64,000 nt of DNA from Peronospora farinosa (Eukaryota > Oomycota > Peronosporomycetes > Peronosporales > Peronosporaceae), in NCBI GenBank assembly GCA_947646735.1, contig CANTFK010000989.1, forward strand, positions 124,001-188,000, in the 5' to 3' direction. How positions within the stretch are numbered: position 1 is the first letter of the stretch; each line of letters opens with the position of its first letter. Below, in pieces: positions 49,260 through 59,304 of the stretch. A model generated the notes under the pieces. It saw nothing but the letters and a program-made list of their open reading frames with translations. It did not search any database and was not told where the DNA came from. The position numbers and the translations under genes were made by a program.

Positions 49260-50800
49260 ATCTCAGGAAAAGAGGCTGCCTTCTTGTTCTGGATCATGTG
49301 TATCGACTACACAGGATGCCCGAGTCCATAGTATCGGACCGGGATCCGCGTTTTACGTCGGGTTTTCGGCGTCATGTGTTTGAGCTGCTAGGTAGCAAGC
49401 TCCACATGTCAACATCCGATCATCCCCAGACCGACGGCCAAACGCAACGAGCCAATCGAGTCGTGGCGGATGTGTTGCGTACTGTAGCGACTCCTAAAGA
49501 ATGGAGCAAGTAATTGCCATTCGTGGAGCTCGCTATGAATAATAGTGTTCACGCCAGAACGGGTGAAACATTGTTTTACATTAACGTACTGCGCCATTCT
49601 CGAACGCCAGTCTCGTTTGTGCGCAGTCCGAGTCTTAGTGGGTGAGGGCCCCTCACCTCGCTTGGTGCGAATGCCAAAGAGGGTCAAAATTGCCCGAGTG
49701 ACACTGCTAGTTTTGCAGTGGTCACGGCACATATAGGTGTGCACGGCAAGAAATGCGTGTGCTCATTGACGATAACACTGTAGTGTGATCAAAAGCGTCG
49801 ACCCATGACCGACCTCTTGGGGGTGTCATAGGCGATCTGGATGCTAAAACGTGATCGAAGGTCAGCGCTTCATAAATGAGCGAGTAGCCATCACACGTAA
49901 AGTCCGTGACGCGATGGCAAGCGCACAGGACAAGCAAAAACAATATGCAGACCAGCATGGTCGCAAAAACAATGAACACTTTCGTGTTGGGGACAAAGGG
50001 ATATTAAGTACTGCTACCCTACCTAAACATGCAATTTATGTACTACCTGGTGGTACTACTAAGTTATTGCCTCGATTCGTTGGGCCCTTTACAGTGGTTA
50101 TTGAAGTTGGAGACCTAAATTATAGGCTTAATTTCCCACGTATATGAAGACGCACCCCGTGTTTTACGTGGGTCGTCTGAAACGGTATGTTGATCCAGAA
50201 GAGATCACATATCCACATCAGTATAACGAGAACGATGGTGACGCCGACTGTGAGTCGAGCGTCGCCACCGATCAGGCGACGAGGAAGCCGAGAGGCTCCC
50301 CGTGTATGAACGAGGCGATAGAGGACTCGGTGATCGAGGAGGACTCCGCGCTTGACGCGGGTCTCTCATCACCAGTCGCTCTAAGATGTCCAAACGGGTC
50401 TTCAGGCGGTCATACCCCTGACGGTCCCTCGTCCTCACATCGCGCAGATCCAAAGTCAGTCGCGAGACTTGACTCTCAAGATCTGTCACCTGTCTCTTCA
50501 GCGCAGCAGACCTAGCCTGCGACTGAACAACAGCAGGGTAGGCAGCCGCGATTAGGTGGGCGTAATCGCCACTTTTATCGGGCGCTACCTGTGTTGGTGT
50601 ACGCGGAAGGGAATACGCGCTTCCTTGTTGGAAGGCTGTTGGCCCACCGGTTTGTGAAGCGAAAGCTCCAAATCCTTGTCCAGTGGAAGGGTTACCCAAC
50701 GAGCTTTGACTCGTGGGAGCCTGTGGACGCTTTGCGCGTCGACGTGCCTGGGCTGGTGGCTGCTTATGTGAAGCAGCACCAGCTGTCGTCTTCCTGCTAG
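49260..50800 (+). pseudogene. Ty3/gypsy chromovirus pol 3' part, copy B
   Basis: Integrase core and C-terminal part in broken frames. From 49277: V-Y-R-L-H-R-M-P-E-S-I-V-S-D-R-D-P-R-F-T, F-E-L-L-G-S-K-L, then S-D-H-P-Q-T-D-G-Q-T-Q (about 49415-49445), the conserved core of gypsy integrases; a TAA at 49511-49513 follows. The C-terminal domain restarts by 49851: A-S-A-Q-D-K-Q-K-Q-Y-A-D, the L-P-R-F-V-G-P-F GPF/Y module (about 50067-50090), a stop near 50145, H-P-V-F-Y-V-G-R-L-K-R-Y, and a chromodomain at 50591-50800 (F-L-V-G-R-L-L, Q-W-K-G-Y-P, D-S-W-E-P-V). The 5' half is absent. The same DNA codes for the antisense ORF at 50205-51620. Confidence 0.82.
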
Positions 50801-51620
50801 GTCCGGATGGACTAGCAGAAGAAGCGTGGCGAGAATTAATTGGGGGCCGCTTACCACCCAAAATTTCATGCGCACGCTTCATGGCGAAGCTGATTCGCTG
50901 CGACCGTTGTTTCGTTGCATCATCCTGCAACGTTACACGGCGCCGAAGTTCAGCTTCATCTTCGTCGTCTGTTTCGTTAGAACGCAGCACGACTGGAATT
51001 GGGAAAGCACGACCAAGTGCTTTGCCCTGCTTTTTCCACAAAGGAAAGACGCTATAAATTCTATGAGCGTCTATAGTTGCACGCTGCAAAAGCGCTGCTC
51101 TAGACCCATCCGAGTTCTTCTCATCAGATGGAGGTGGCATTGGTGGCAAGACACCACTCACGTAGCCGCCCTCGCGACGGCGGGCTAGTGAGGCCGAAGG
51201 TGTACTTGGTGGAGCTTTAAGCTCACACTCACCTGAGTCTGACTCTCCATTATGGATTGTCAAGACATCAGCTTGAGAAGTCACATCTGACTGAGTCGAG
51301 ACTACTCCTTTCGAAGTAGTGTGCTCAGTATTAGTCGCTGCGCTCGTAGGCGCAGACGACGAGGCCTTACCTTTGCTTGTAGGAAGCATAGATGCTCCCT
51401 CAAGGACGGGTGCCTCAAATGATGGGGACATATGTCCCATCAATGCGCTTTGCTCATCGCCACTTTGGGGTGATGGCAGTGGTGTGGTCTCATTGTAGTC
51501 AACAATGAGAGATGGATCTTCATCCACATTATCGTGAGATGGAAGATTCACCTCAGTGCCTGACGCACTTTGCGACGGCTGCGATAAATTGCGGCGCGTG
51601 CGCTTGGTGCTGGACTGCAT
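50205..51620 (-). CDS. Antisense ORF (aORF) of chromovirus copy B, 471 codons, intact
   Basis: An uninterrupted minus-strand frame between the pol end and the 3' LTR, opposite to pol. Features in order: basic start (K-R-T-R-R), acidic Ser/Pro-rich region (D-E-D-P-S-L-I-V-D-Y-N-E), a conserved middle with Y-S-V-F-P-L-W-K-K-Q-G-K and R-S-N-E-T-D-D-E-D-E, a basic Ala/Pro stretch, a predicted coiled coil (L-K-R-Q-V-T-D-L-E-S-Q-V-S-R-L-T-L-D-L) and an Arg/Ser-rich C-terminus. No known domain recognised. The frame may begin further upstream at an in-frame P-P-K-R-G-K, where copy A has ATG and B has ATT; Met at 51620 is the first ATG. Homologues are at 32547-33882 (copy A) and 63007-64000 (copy C). 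A nuclear, nucleic-acid-binding role is only suggested by composition. Antisense ORFs in this position are known in plant Tat-lineage elements. Confidence 0.7.
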   Translation of the reverse strand: MQSSTKRTRRNLSQPSQSASGTEVNLPSHDNVDEDPSLIVDYNETTPLPSPQSGDEQSALMGHMSPSFEAPVLEGASMLPTSKGKASSSAPTSAATNTEHTTSKGVVSTQSDVTSQADVLTIHNGESDSGECELKAPPSTPSASLARRREGGYVSGVLPPMPPPSDEKNSDGSRAALLQRATIDAHRIYSVFPLWKKQGKALGRAFPIPVVLRSNETDDEDEAELRRRVTLQDDATKQRSQRISFAMKRAHEILGGKRPPINSRHASSASPSGPSRKTTAGAASHKQPPAQARRRAKRPQAPTSQSSLGNPSTGQGFGAFASQTGGPTAFQQGSAYSLPRTPTQVAPDKSGDYAHLIAAAYPAVVQSQARSAALKRQVTDLESQVSRLTLDLRDVRTRDRQGYDRLKTRLDILERLVMRDPRQARSPPRSPSPLSPRSYTGSLSASSSPDRWRRSTHSRRHHRSRYTDVDM

Positions 51621-51989
51621 GGGTTCCTTTGCAGGCGACCCATCAGCCTTACCACGTTTCGGTGGAATAAGAATTGAGTAGACTAAAGCGGCGCGTTTAT
51701 AACGGCTCGCAAGTCTCTCTGTCTCCTAGGCGATGTTTTACAAAATGTAAACATCGTTTTAAAACGGGGGATGGTGTAACAGGGTACCTAGTTACATGTA
51801 AACATTAAGTAATATACTTAATGTTTGGTCTAAAAGTATCCATGACTACTTTTGACCTGTCACTTGGGTGCGATACACAAATGTGATCCACCCTCGTGAA
51901 TGTGATATCCATTGATGGATTCACATGAGAAGGGATGACGCTAGTTGAAGCTAGGCATCGCGACGTCTCAGAAGGACGTCAGTTGCGAG

Positions 51990-52007
51990 CTTAAATCTAG
52001 ATTTAAG
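51990..52007. repeat. Perfect 18-bp palindrome in the LTR
   Basis: CTTAAATCTAGATTTAAG equals its own reverse complement. In copy C the corresponding site is altered (AGCTTAAATATATTTAAGCT type, near 62618-62637) but still palindromic, which suggests a maintained cruciform or protein site. Confidence 0.75.
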
Positions 52008-52206
52008 ATCATGCGACAGGATACGCTTCTAAAGAGTCGCGTATCCGATCTATATATATATATATAGCCAATCAGTAGTTAAGTATATATTTAGTTATAA
52101 TTAATTAAATATAGCTCAGTCTTGAATTTACTTAAACATACGCACCACGCACGAGAAGTTGAAAAGCTTCTGCGTGATGTCGGTGTTCTAAGTGTTAAGA
52201 AGTTCG

Positions 52207-52264
52207 TTGCACTCTCGCTGAAGCGAGAGGCAACTGGTGGTACGACTGCTTAAGCAGTCGTACC
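52207..52264. repeat. Two consecutive LTR hairpins, one a perfect 26-bp palindrome
   Basis: 52212-52229 is an 8-bp stem (CTCTCGCT / AGCGAGAG) with a 2-nt loop, extended by GTTGC/GCAAC outside one mismatch. 52239-52264 is a perfect 26-bp palindrome centred on GCTTAAGC. Copy C keeps both with one base change in the second. Position in the downstream half of the LTR fits an R-U5 RNA structure; role unknown. Confidence 0.8.
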
Positions 52265-52376
52265 AACCTCCTAACCACCCTCGCACGCGAAGGTAAGACG
52301 GTATAACCGCTTCCTCGCTTGTGCATAAGGTGTGTGCTAGTAGTACGAGGCAACTTCGTAGAAGTGCCCGTCTACA

Positions 52377-53590
52377 TGTACTGCCAGCCTAAATACCGAG
52401 GTATGGGCTGTGGTCCTCCGTGGGTTAGAGTGATACTGGCCACTCCCTGGTAACGTCAGTGGTAAACCCATCCTCGTGCAGTGCAATAGCAGTGGTTTTG
52501 TTGACGTTAAGCTTGAGACCTGAAGCTTTTTCAAATGTGTGTGCTATCTCCAAAGCTTTGTCGATTTCAAACGGGCTAAAAAAGTATATTGCCGTATCGC
52601 GGCATAGCCCGCTATACGCTGTGCCATGTGAGAGGTGGCGCTGCGGATCTGAATACCCGTTAGACTTGCCGGGTCATCAAGCTTCTGGTGAAGAGGTGCA
52701 AGCGCTAAAATGAACAGGAGCGGAGCGATGTGGCAACCCTTCCTGATCCCCCTCGTGATTCAAATGCGCCTGGACCTTTCGCCATTTGCCAAAAATGTGG
52801 CCGTTAGTGCCAGTGAAGCATCGAGATAACCGCTACTAGGTGCGGTGGGTAGCCATGACGACGAAGTACTGCATCCCAAAAATCTCTATCTAGGGAGTCG
52901 TATGCCTTCGCAAATCCAGCAACAATGTAAGGGTGTTGCGCTGATCCTCCGATGATAAGGCAGCTTGTTTTGCAACGGCGAAAAAGTCAAGGGTGGTGTG
53001 AATATCTCTGTGAGGTACGAAACCCTGTTGGTGCAAATGTACTCTGCTAACCAGCGTGCTCCGTACCGTCGTAGCCAGTATCCGCGTGAAAAGCTTGTAA
53101 TCCGTGTCTAAAAGGGAAAGAGGGTGGTCATTCAACGGGTTGCACCCAACCCCCGACTTTTTCGGACAAAATATGTTTGTCTCGAGGAAATTCTTAGGAA
53201 ATACCAGCTCGTGCTCGATGGTGTTCACGACTGGTAGACGCCAACTTTCGCACTCTGGATGTAAACTAGCGGCCAAAGTTTGCCTTCAGGTAGAGTCATT
53301 CTTATAAAATACTCATCCAAGTACGAATCGGATGTGCTAGAATCTCACTCCAATTAATGAAGAAACTGCCCTTTTCAGTTCTGCTTCGCGAATAATCGTT
53401 GAATGGAGACATTTTTGCCGTCGTTGGCAACGTAGGAGTCGGCTCATCGCATGAAAGTAGGAGTCAGTGATGCAATTGTCTTTGTTGAAAGATACATGTT
53501 TTCTAATACTGTAGGACATCCAAGATGAAGGCAAGTTGAAGCTAAGGTGTTTAGTTGCGAATGGAAGTGGGAAGCTAGCTTCACACATGT
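52377..53590 (-). pseudogene. LINE (non-LTR) reverse transcriptase relic
   Basis: On the minus strand, from ~53280 downwards, RT landmarks occur in the order known for LINEs: P-L-S-L-L-D-T-D-Y-K-L-F-T-R-I-L; Q-Q-G-F-V-P-H-R-D-I-H-T-T-L; after a frameshift near 52905 the motif A stretch G-F-A-K-A-Y-D-S-L-D; then G-I-R-K-G-C-H-I-A-P-L-L-F-I-L-A (motif B, near 52740); a damaged motif C (G-L-C-R-D-T-A-I-Y where YADD is expected); and S-G-L-K-L-N-V-N-K (near 52510). A further upstream block (53588-53337, A-E-L-K-R-A-V-S-S-L) may belong to the pre-RT region. It is interrupted at its 3' side by the LTR of copy B. Confidence 0.82.
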
Positions 53591-53644
53591 AAATTATACT
53601 AGAGTTTACCAGATACCATTGTGGAAGTCGTCTCTGCTATGACG

Positions 53645-53860
53645 TCAATGGCTGCGACCTCCATGGCCAGCTACGGAGTCGTCTAGTTGAACTGAGGACA
53701 TCAGGTAATTAAGATTTGGCATGCCTACTCCACCTCTTTTCTCAGAAATGGTTTCTGCCAGATCTTGGAATGGTAATACTCGGCAGGACTGGTGCTCGAA
53801 ACCAAGACGCTCACATTCTCGCACAAGGTGAGTGAAATTTAGACTATAGTTACATTGCAC
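53645..53860 (-). pseudogene. Possible LINE C-terminal fragment
   Basis: A 71-codon minus frame with E-K-R-G-G-V-G-M-P-N-L-N-Y-L, which loosely recalls the G-G-L-G-x-P-N-L segment after the RT of LINEs. Short and weak. Confidence 0.25.
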
Positions 53861-55680
53861 TTATGGTGAGGTTTCAGAGAGCTTTGCACTTTGATTATGC
53901 GTCGGTCCCTTCGTGGATGGCTTTAACTTCCGAGTGTCGATGGTAAGTCGTGTAGCCAAAAATGTTCGCCAAGAAAAAAAGCGTTGGACACGCCGTAATG
54001 ACACTTGGACAACTGACAAAATACCTTCTCATTATGAGGATCTATTAAAAGAATTTGCAATTGTTTACGTCGTCACACAAAGTTGGCAGATTACACAGTA
54101 TGAGGTAGTCATCAATGAAGCTGTATATTGCAAAAAGCCGCGGTTATGAGCACGATGCGCATCTGCTGACATTCGTAAGGAGATTGTGAAAATGAGAGCA
54201 CGTCTTGTATCTTAAATAAATTGATTGTGAATAGCGAGCGATACAGGGAGAGACAGATTGGTTGAAATAAAAGCCGAGGATATGGAAGATGGTGAGACCA
54301 GATGGTCTGTGAACTGTCGTGGTCGTCACTCTACCAACGGCCTCAATGTCAAGGCTCGTATATAACACGCACGACCTCCGCTTTGCATTACACTCGACCA
54401 AAAGACGCAAACAATCGACATAATAGCGACGAATGAGAGCACAATTATTAAGATACCCTATGAGCTAGTGGTTGAGTAAGAGCAATAGTCGGTTTCTTAT
54501 TCAAAAGGACAATGGATTGGGGGTTGAATGGTTATTCACGAAAGGCTTAGAGAAGCTGCATAATGATGAGTCAAAATATATATTATGAACGGATGGAGTC
54601 ACATGGCAATATAGCGAAGCTATCAGTTGTTTGCTCTATACTTCGAAGCTCGGGTGCGAGCATGTCCATTAGATTGCGTGATTCTTGAAGTCGATAATGC
54701 AATGCCTGATACATTTAGAGGATCGAGACGGCGAAACATCAATAACCTAGCCAGGGGCCTGAAGATGAAGACGATGGCATTTTCGAGCACGGTAAGATTT
54801 GTCCGAAAATCAACCAGATGCAGTTAGCGGAAGCTCTTAAAGAGGATCTCGTAGTACACGAGCCTGCGGAGAAGTAACGGCGTTCCCGCCATCGTCTCTC
54901 CACTGTCGCAAAGAGCCGATGGCATTGCGATCTCGCACGCGTACTACCGCGCGCACAACACCGAGGTGGCGTAGCATGGGCCTAGCTAAGTGCCAGAAAA
55001 GAGCTGAGACATAAAACTGAGTAGCGCGAGCGCAACAAGCCCGCCATGTAAAACCCCGTAGTAGGGAGGGGGGGGGGTAGTTTAATTTTATCTTACGAAT
55101 GGTCCAGCAATGTCATCGGTGCCTCGCATCAAGCACTAAAGAGGCGCTACATGTACATGTTTGCTACGTTGCCTTCCGACTTGAGATTTGCCACAAATGT
55201 TTACTAGTGTGATCACTCGTCGCATTATATATGACAATTTTTGCAACGTATCCCACTATGGCGCTAAGCCGGTCAACGCTTGCAACAGCGTTGCCCTCTT
55301 TCTTCCACCCTCTTTGCATACAACTCCTACGCTCACGTTATCGATACTGTTATGATACAGAGTCCATATTACATACATGTGTCGAGCTAAGAGCTTAATG
55401 CAGGAGCCGAAACCAAACCAGCCAACAATCTTGAGCTCACATCGGCACGTTTGCCACAAGCAAGTGGGATGCCACCTCACGACCACGACGCTCTCTAGAA
55501 GCCCAGTTGCGTCGCGCGTGCAATTGAGACCTCGTCGGCTCCCCCAGACGTAATGGCTTATGTCGTCAGAAGGCTACACATCGTGTTGGCTGCACTTACG
55601 AGCAGAGACCAGCCTGTATTAGATATGCATCACTTCGCCGTCGATGCTGGTTGCGGCATGAATACATGTAAGCGCAGGCT
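53861..55680. other. Unassigned DNA, no supported gene
   Basis: Short frames occur (53913-54149 plus, rich in Lys/Arg/Trp; 54627-54827 plus; 55256-55486 minus). None is recognised and none is long. A poly-G run lies at 55066-55077. Likely old mobile-element debris. Confidence 0.45.
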
Positions 55681-56148
55681 TTAGGGCAGTAGAGTCGCTA
55701 TAGCTGGAACGAGCGCTGGTTTTAGCACGACGACACACTGGCTTTGTTTGTCAGCATACAGCCGTTCACAACACAGCTTGACCTCGAGGTAAACGAGACT
55801 GCGACGTGGATACACGAGGCGGGACACACATGCGACTATCCCGAGTGGTAGGTAGGGGCAAGTCATATACAAAAGCTGTAGTCGCTCCCACGCTTGCTGT
55901 CGTGTAAACATAACCTCGTTCGAGATCGCGTTAAAGTCTGCGCCATCATCGTCGATATATAGACGTTCACATTGCAGTCGACTTTGCGGCCGTGGTGAAG
56001 GAAAATATCGAACAAGACGGCGGGAGACTCGGACAAAATCCAGTAAAGCTAGTCGCTCATATTTGTACCATCGCCACGCCCTTTTTCGCGCCCAGTTCCC
56101 TCGGCAGCCGGCTTGAAGTGCCGTACAGTACGAAAGGCTCCCGCCCAC
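55681..56148 (-). CDS. Hypothetical 155-residue protein, doubtful
   Basis: The longest frame in an otherwise empty stretch. It is basic and rich in Arg, Leu, Cys and Trp, with W-A-R-K-R-A-W-R-W-Y-K near the start. No signal peptide, domain or splice neighbour is recognised. The length is only modestly above what chance gives in 50% GC DNA. Confidence 0.2.
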   Translation of the reverse strand: MGGSLSYCTALQAGCRGNWARKRAWRWYKYERLALLDFVRVSRRLVRYFPSPRPQSRLQCERLYIDDDGADFNAISNEVMFTRQQAWERLQLLYMTCPYLPLGIVACVSRLVYPRRSLVYLEVKLCCERLYADKQSQCVVVLKPALVPAIATLLP

Positions 56149-57098
56149 CGTAAAAGCCTCACACCGATCTCACTTGCGACTGCGCTCATTTGCACGACGT
56201 GACTTGCGGTGGAGATTGTAATGGATTTGCATTGATAGTATCAGAAGACGTCATGCCCTTTGCTAGGCGCTGGGCACTCGCTTGCGCCGTAATCACTTGT
56301 GGCAACACAATTATGTTGGTGCACAACGATCGAGGTCAAAGTGAGCGATACTGTCCACACCGAATTGCTGCTGTGCCGACTCATACGATCGACGACCGTC
56401 TGTGTCACTGCATCCCACTATGCATTCAGTAGTTGCGGATCTGACTACTCTGGTGACTACACCGAGAAGCTACAGACGTGTCCTCGGGTACTTGTAGGTA
56501 CGCCACTCGTGGGCATTAGAAATGGTCACGAGCCACTTTGACGTACTTATGCAGGCAAAAGCTTGCCTTGGGGGTACTGTAAAGCATGTATTTTTTCGAA
56601 TCTGGTGCCTTTTTGTAATTCTTCAATCTATCTGCAGCTACGCACGCGCTTGCACGGGTACGCAAGTGACGGCCGTCTACGCGCACAGACAGGACGTTCT
56701 CGGCAGAACTAGGTTGGACTTGCATAATAGAACATTGTATTATAATACTGCTTCACTGACTCGAAGCAGCAATACTGGTACACGTATATGGAAAAATATC
56801 AATCCATATATATATTCAGAGAGTAGACCTGACGGTTTCATGTATCGTTAAAACCGTCCAGTAGAAATCCAAAAGTCAGGAACCTTCATCACCGTAGGTT
56901 TAGTTCCTTATACAAGAGGGAGGGGAAGAACGTGGATGGGTGCATTCACCCACTGTGGTACAAAAACCAGAGACGGCCCAGACATAGCACACCGATCCGA
57001 TCGCTCATTTCTCTTTTCCACCCCTGGCACTGCTGGTCCTCGTGCAATATCGAGTCAAAAGCTTACCCTGCACTTTGTTCTGTCACGCTTTCGTACAA
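56149..57098. other. No gene seen; upstream region of the Q-rich gene
   Basis: No convincing frame. The last ~150 bp are the likely promoter and leader of the following gene, with pyrimidine-rich TCTCTTTTCCACCCC at 57009-57023. Confidence 0.45.
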
Positions 57099-57110
57099 AT
57101 GGCTGTTGGT

Positions 57111-58874
57111 ATGACACTTAATCAATTGTATGCACCACCATCCGCAACATCTGGCTCTGTGCCCTCGCCTAGTACTGCATTGACACCACCACAAGGTCGG
57201 AGTCCTACGAGCATAGAGGACGCTAAACCCACTGCTGTCATGCAGCAAATGGACCGCATTTATCAAATGCCGTACTCTACGCAGCAGCAACAACAGTACT
57301 TGCCACAGAATCCCCAGTCTACCACATCCTATGGGATGCAGTATCAACCTTTGACCAAGCCGGGCTCCTTCACTTCTGAAGATTATGCGGCCGACCCATT
57401 GCCTTTTGAATACAGTCGCAAGTATTTACCTCCTCACCGAGAAGACGTGACGACGGGACTACGAGGTTCGTCACCTAATATTGTCGTATCGAGCTACAAT
57501 GACACTTACGGGTCTCAACCAATTTACACCCCAATTTCTTCGTTTGGTCAACGCTTGAATACTTATGGCCAGTATGTGGAGCCCAGAGGTTATCCCCAGC
57601 AGCCTGAATTGGCTACTCAAGTCCCCCAGCCTCATTTTCCCCGATCAATGGAGACTCCAATGTACAATTCTATGTCTAGTTCTATGTTGCCCCACAACTC
57701 GTTCCCTACGTTGCTCGATGCTCACGCCATGGTAACAAAAAAGGAAGTGGATACTGACCAGCAGCAACCCCAGACGTTAATGCATGGAGATGTACGTGCT
57801 ATTCCTAGCACTGGCACAGCTCAGGAAGCCATGATCAAGGTCAAGACACCACTAAAACTCAAGTACTGGAGAAATGGACGACGCAACTTGCAATGTTTTC
57901 CCAGTTGCAAAGTGTTTGGAGATTACTCTGCAATCAAGATTGAAGATCTCAAGCAACATGATTTCATGTGGGGGAAATGCCGCGGCAGTTTGGTTACTGA
58001 AGTCACACTCAATAGCAACATGTCGTTTGATGACCTCGTGCTGCTTGGACGTGTCCACTCACTAGAGAACATCCCAGTGGCTTTCGAAGAAGCTGTGATC
58101 AGGGAATGCATGCTGGGTCGCACCATTGAGATGAACAAAATGGACTCGATGAAGGACCAGTGGATCACGGGAGAACGACTTCCGGACTTTGTGCAGCAAG
58201 ATGGCAACGTCGCCTGCTTTGAGTTCAAGCCCAAAGTCTGGAAGTATAATGAGGATATGACGCAGGGCAAGTGCAAACGTCGCAATGTCAAGTACTATGT
58301 GCAATTTGAGGCTTTCGTGCAGATAGTGGCTGGCGACCGTCGCTACTACGCGTGCATCGGTTCGGGCATGTCGACATCTTTTGAAGTTGGATCGAGCCGT
58401 GTGCTTGCCCGCCAGAAACGTAAAGCTGCAACAAGTGCTGTGGAAGCGGTTAACACGAGCTCGCAGTCTGGCATGACATCTATGCAGTCGCAGCAGCTCA
58501 TGACGCACAATGGGAACCCGCTCATGCACAACGTGATGACAACCCACCCATTGTATGCGCCCACGCCGGTATATCACAACGATGGCCAATCTCGTGGTTT
58601 GCCATCGGCTTTCCCGCAAGTGATGATGCTTTCGCAGCCGGAAATGCACTATCCGATGCAGCAGCAGCAGAATTCTTCATCGCAACAGCAGCAGCTTCCG
58701 TCATCGCAACAGCAGCAGCTTCCGTCATCGCAACAGCAGCAACTGACTCAGTCGTCTTCATCACAGCCTCTATTGGGAGAGAAGCGCAAGATGAGCAGCG
58801 AGCGCCCTGCGTTTCCAACTGACCGCTCGGCCAAGATGCTTAAGGCAATGAGCGGTGTTCCGCAGCCAATCTAA
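57111..58874 (+). CDS. Q-rich protein with conserved-looking central basic domain, putative transcription regulator
   Basis: Single-exon frame of 587 residues from ATG 57111 (M-T-L-N-Q-L-Y). In-frame ATGs at 57099 and 57042 are alternatives. Residues ~1-245 are low-complexity, rich in Pro, Ser, Gln and Tyr. Residues ~248-440 look globular: L-K-Y-W-R-N-G-R-R-N-L-Q, F-P-S-C-K-V-F-G-D-Y, R-G-S-L-V-T-E-V, D-L-V-L-L-G-R-V-H, then Y-Y-V-Q-F-E-A-F-V-Q and a basic R-V-L-A-R-Q-K-R-K-A. After that come Gln/Met-rich sequence and a Q4 repeat tract (~520-555). Family not recognised. Q-rich flanks around a basic domain are typical of transcription factors, hence the guess. Codon phase is clean with no stops, so it is a real gene. 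Confidence 0.75.
   Translation: MTLNQLYAPPSATSGSVPSPSTALTPPQGRSPTSIEDAKPTAVMQQMDRIYQMPYSTQQQQQYLPQNPQSTTSYGMQYQPLTKPGSFTSEDYAADPLPFEYSRKYLPPHREDVTTGLRGSSPNIVVSSYNDTYGSQPIYTPISSFGQRLNTYGQYVEPRGYPQQPELATQVPQPHFPRSMETPMYNSMSSSMLPHNSFPTLLDAHAMVTKKEVDTDQQQPQTLMHGDVRAIPSTGTAQEAMIKVKTPLKLKYWRNGRRNLQCFPSCKVFGDYSAIKIEDLKQHDFMWGKCRGSLVTEVTLNSNMSFDDLVLLGRVHSLENIPVAFEEAVIRECMLGRTIEMNKMDSMKDQWITGERLPDFVQQDGNVACFEFKPKVWKYNEDMTQGKCKRRNVKYYVQFEAFVQIVAGDRRYYACIGSGMSTSFEVGSSRVLARQKRKAATSAVEAVNTSSQSGMTSMQSQQLMTHNGNPLMHNVMTTHPLYAPTPVYHNDGQSRGLPSAFPQVMMLSQPEMHYPMQQQQNSSSQQQQLPSSQQQQLPSSQQQQLTQSSSSQPLLGEKRKMSSERPAFPTDRSAKMLKAMSGVPQPI
58663..58755. repeat. CAG/CAA microsatellite-type tract coding Gln repeats
   Basis: Three in-frame near-copies of a unit coding S-S-Q-Q-Q-Q-L-P, preceded by CAGCAGCAGCAG. 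Copy number is likely variable between strains. Confidence 0.8.
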
Positions 58875-59304
58875 ACGGCGCGACTGATGTTGTATACATT
58901 CCAGTAAGTTTTTTATAAGCGTGCCGTTTGCTGCTTTTGTGCTGCTGGTGATAGAAGCGTCGCAGCACACCATGTCAGCGCCAATTGAGGTGCTTTAAAG
59001 ATAGGATTTTTGAGTGATGAAAACCAAGCAGAAGGTCCGCATGATAGGACCCCGTTGTCGGATATGATAGGACCCCGTTGTCGAATAAAAGTCTCGGTAT
59101 TTATTGTTTAATCAGTCATGCGTTCGTTCGTGTTCGACCATCGACCTTGGACGACAGTTTCGTGAGGCATCCTCAACGTTTAAAAAATACTTTGGAATTC
59201 AGCCGACGCTACTTGAGATTCAGTTTCGGCTTCAGTCTTTTCTGCTTGGGAATCTTCAAGTCCCGATCCAAGTACTAATATCCTGTACCTCTGCATTGAC
59301 GGCC
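58875..59304. promoter_or_regulatory. Intergenic region upstream of the DNase II-like gene
   Basis: Holds the 3' end of the Q-rich gene and the promoter of the next. A 14-bp block (GATAGGACCCCGTT) is directly repeated at 59043 and 59066, 23 bp apart. A longer in-frame ORF reaches back to 59104, but its product lacks a signal peptide and looks like untranslated leader. Confidence 0.5.

Larger units (their letters stand above)
51775..52376 (+). mobile_element. 3' LTR of chromovirus copy B, 602 bp
   Basis: Preceded by the purine-rich AAAACGGGGGATGG, it starts TGTAAC and ends TCTACA (TG...CA termini). Matching the inverted copy at 62259-62852 fixes both ends. It contains three notable palindromes (see separate entries) and a TATATATATA run at 52050-52070 that may be the TATA region. 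The LINE relic begins immediately to its right, so the element inserted into that LINE. Confidence 0.88.

Noticed and set aside
53913..54149. MULE transposase N-terminal fragment
   Set aside because: Only a vague resemblance over about 60 residues; too weak to call.
58062..58649. 195-codon minus frame
   Set aside because: Antisense shadow of the Q-rich gene's central domain.
59104..59304. N-terminal extension of the DNase II-like frame
   Set aside because: It would bury the signal peptide 67 residues inside the protein; Met at 59305 is the better start.
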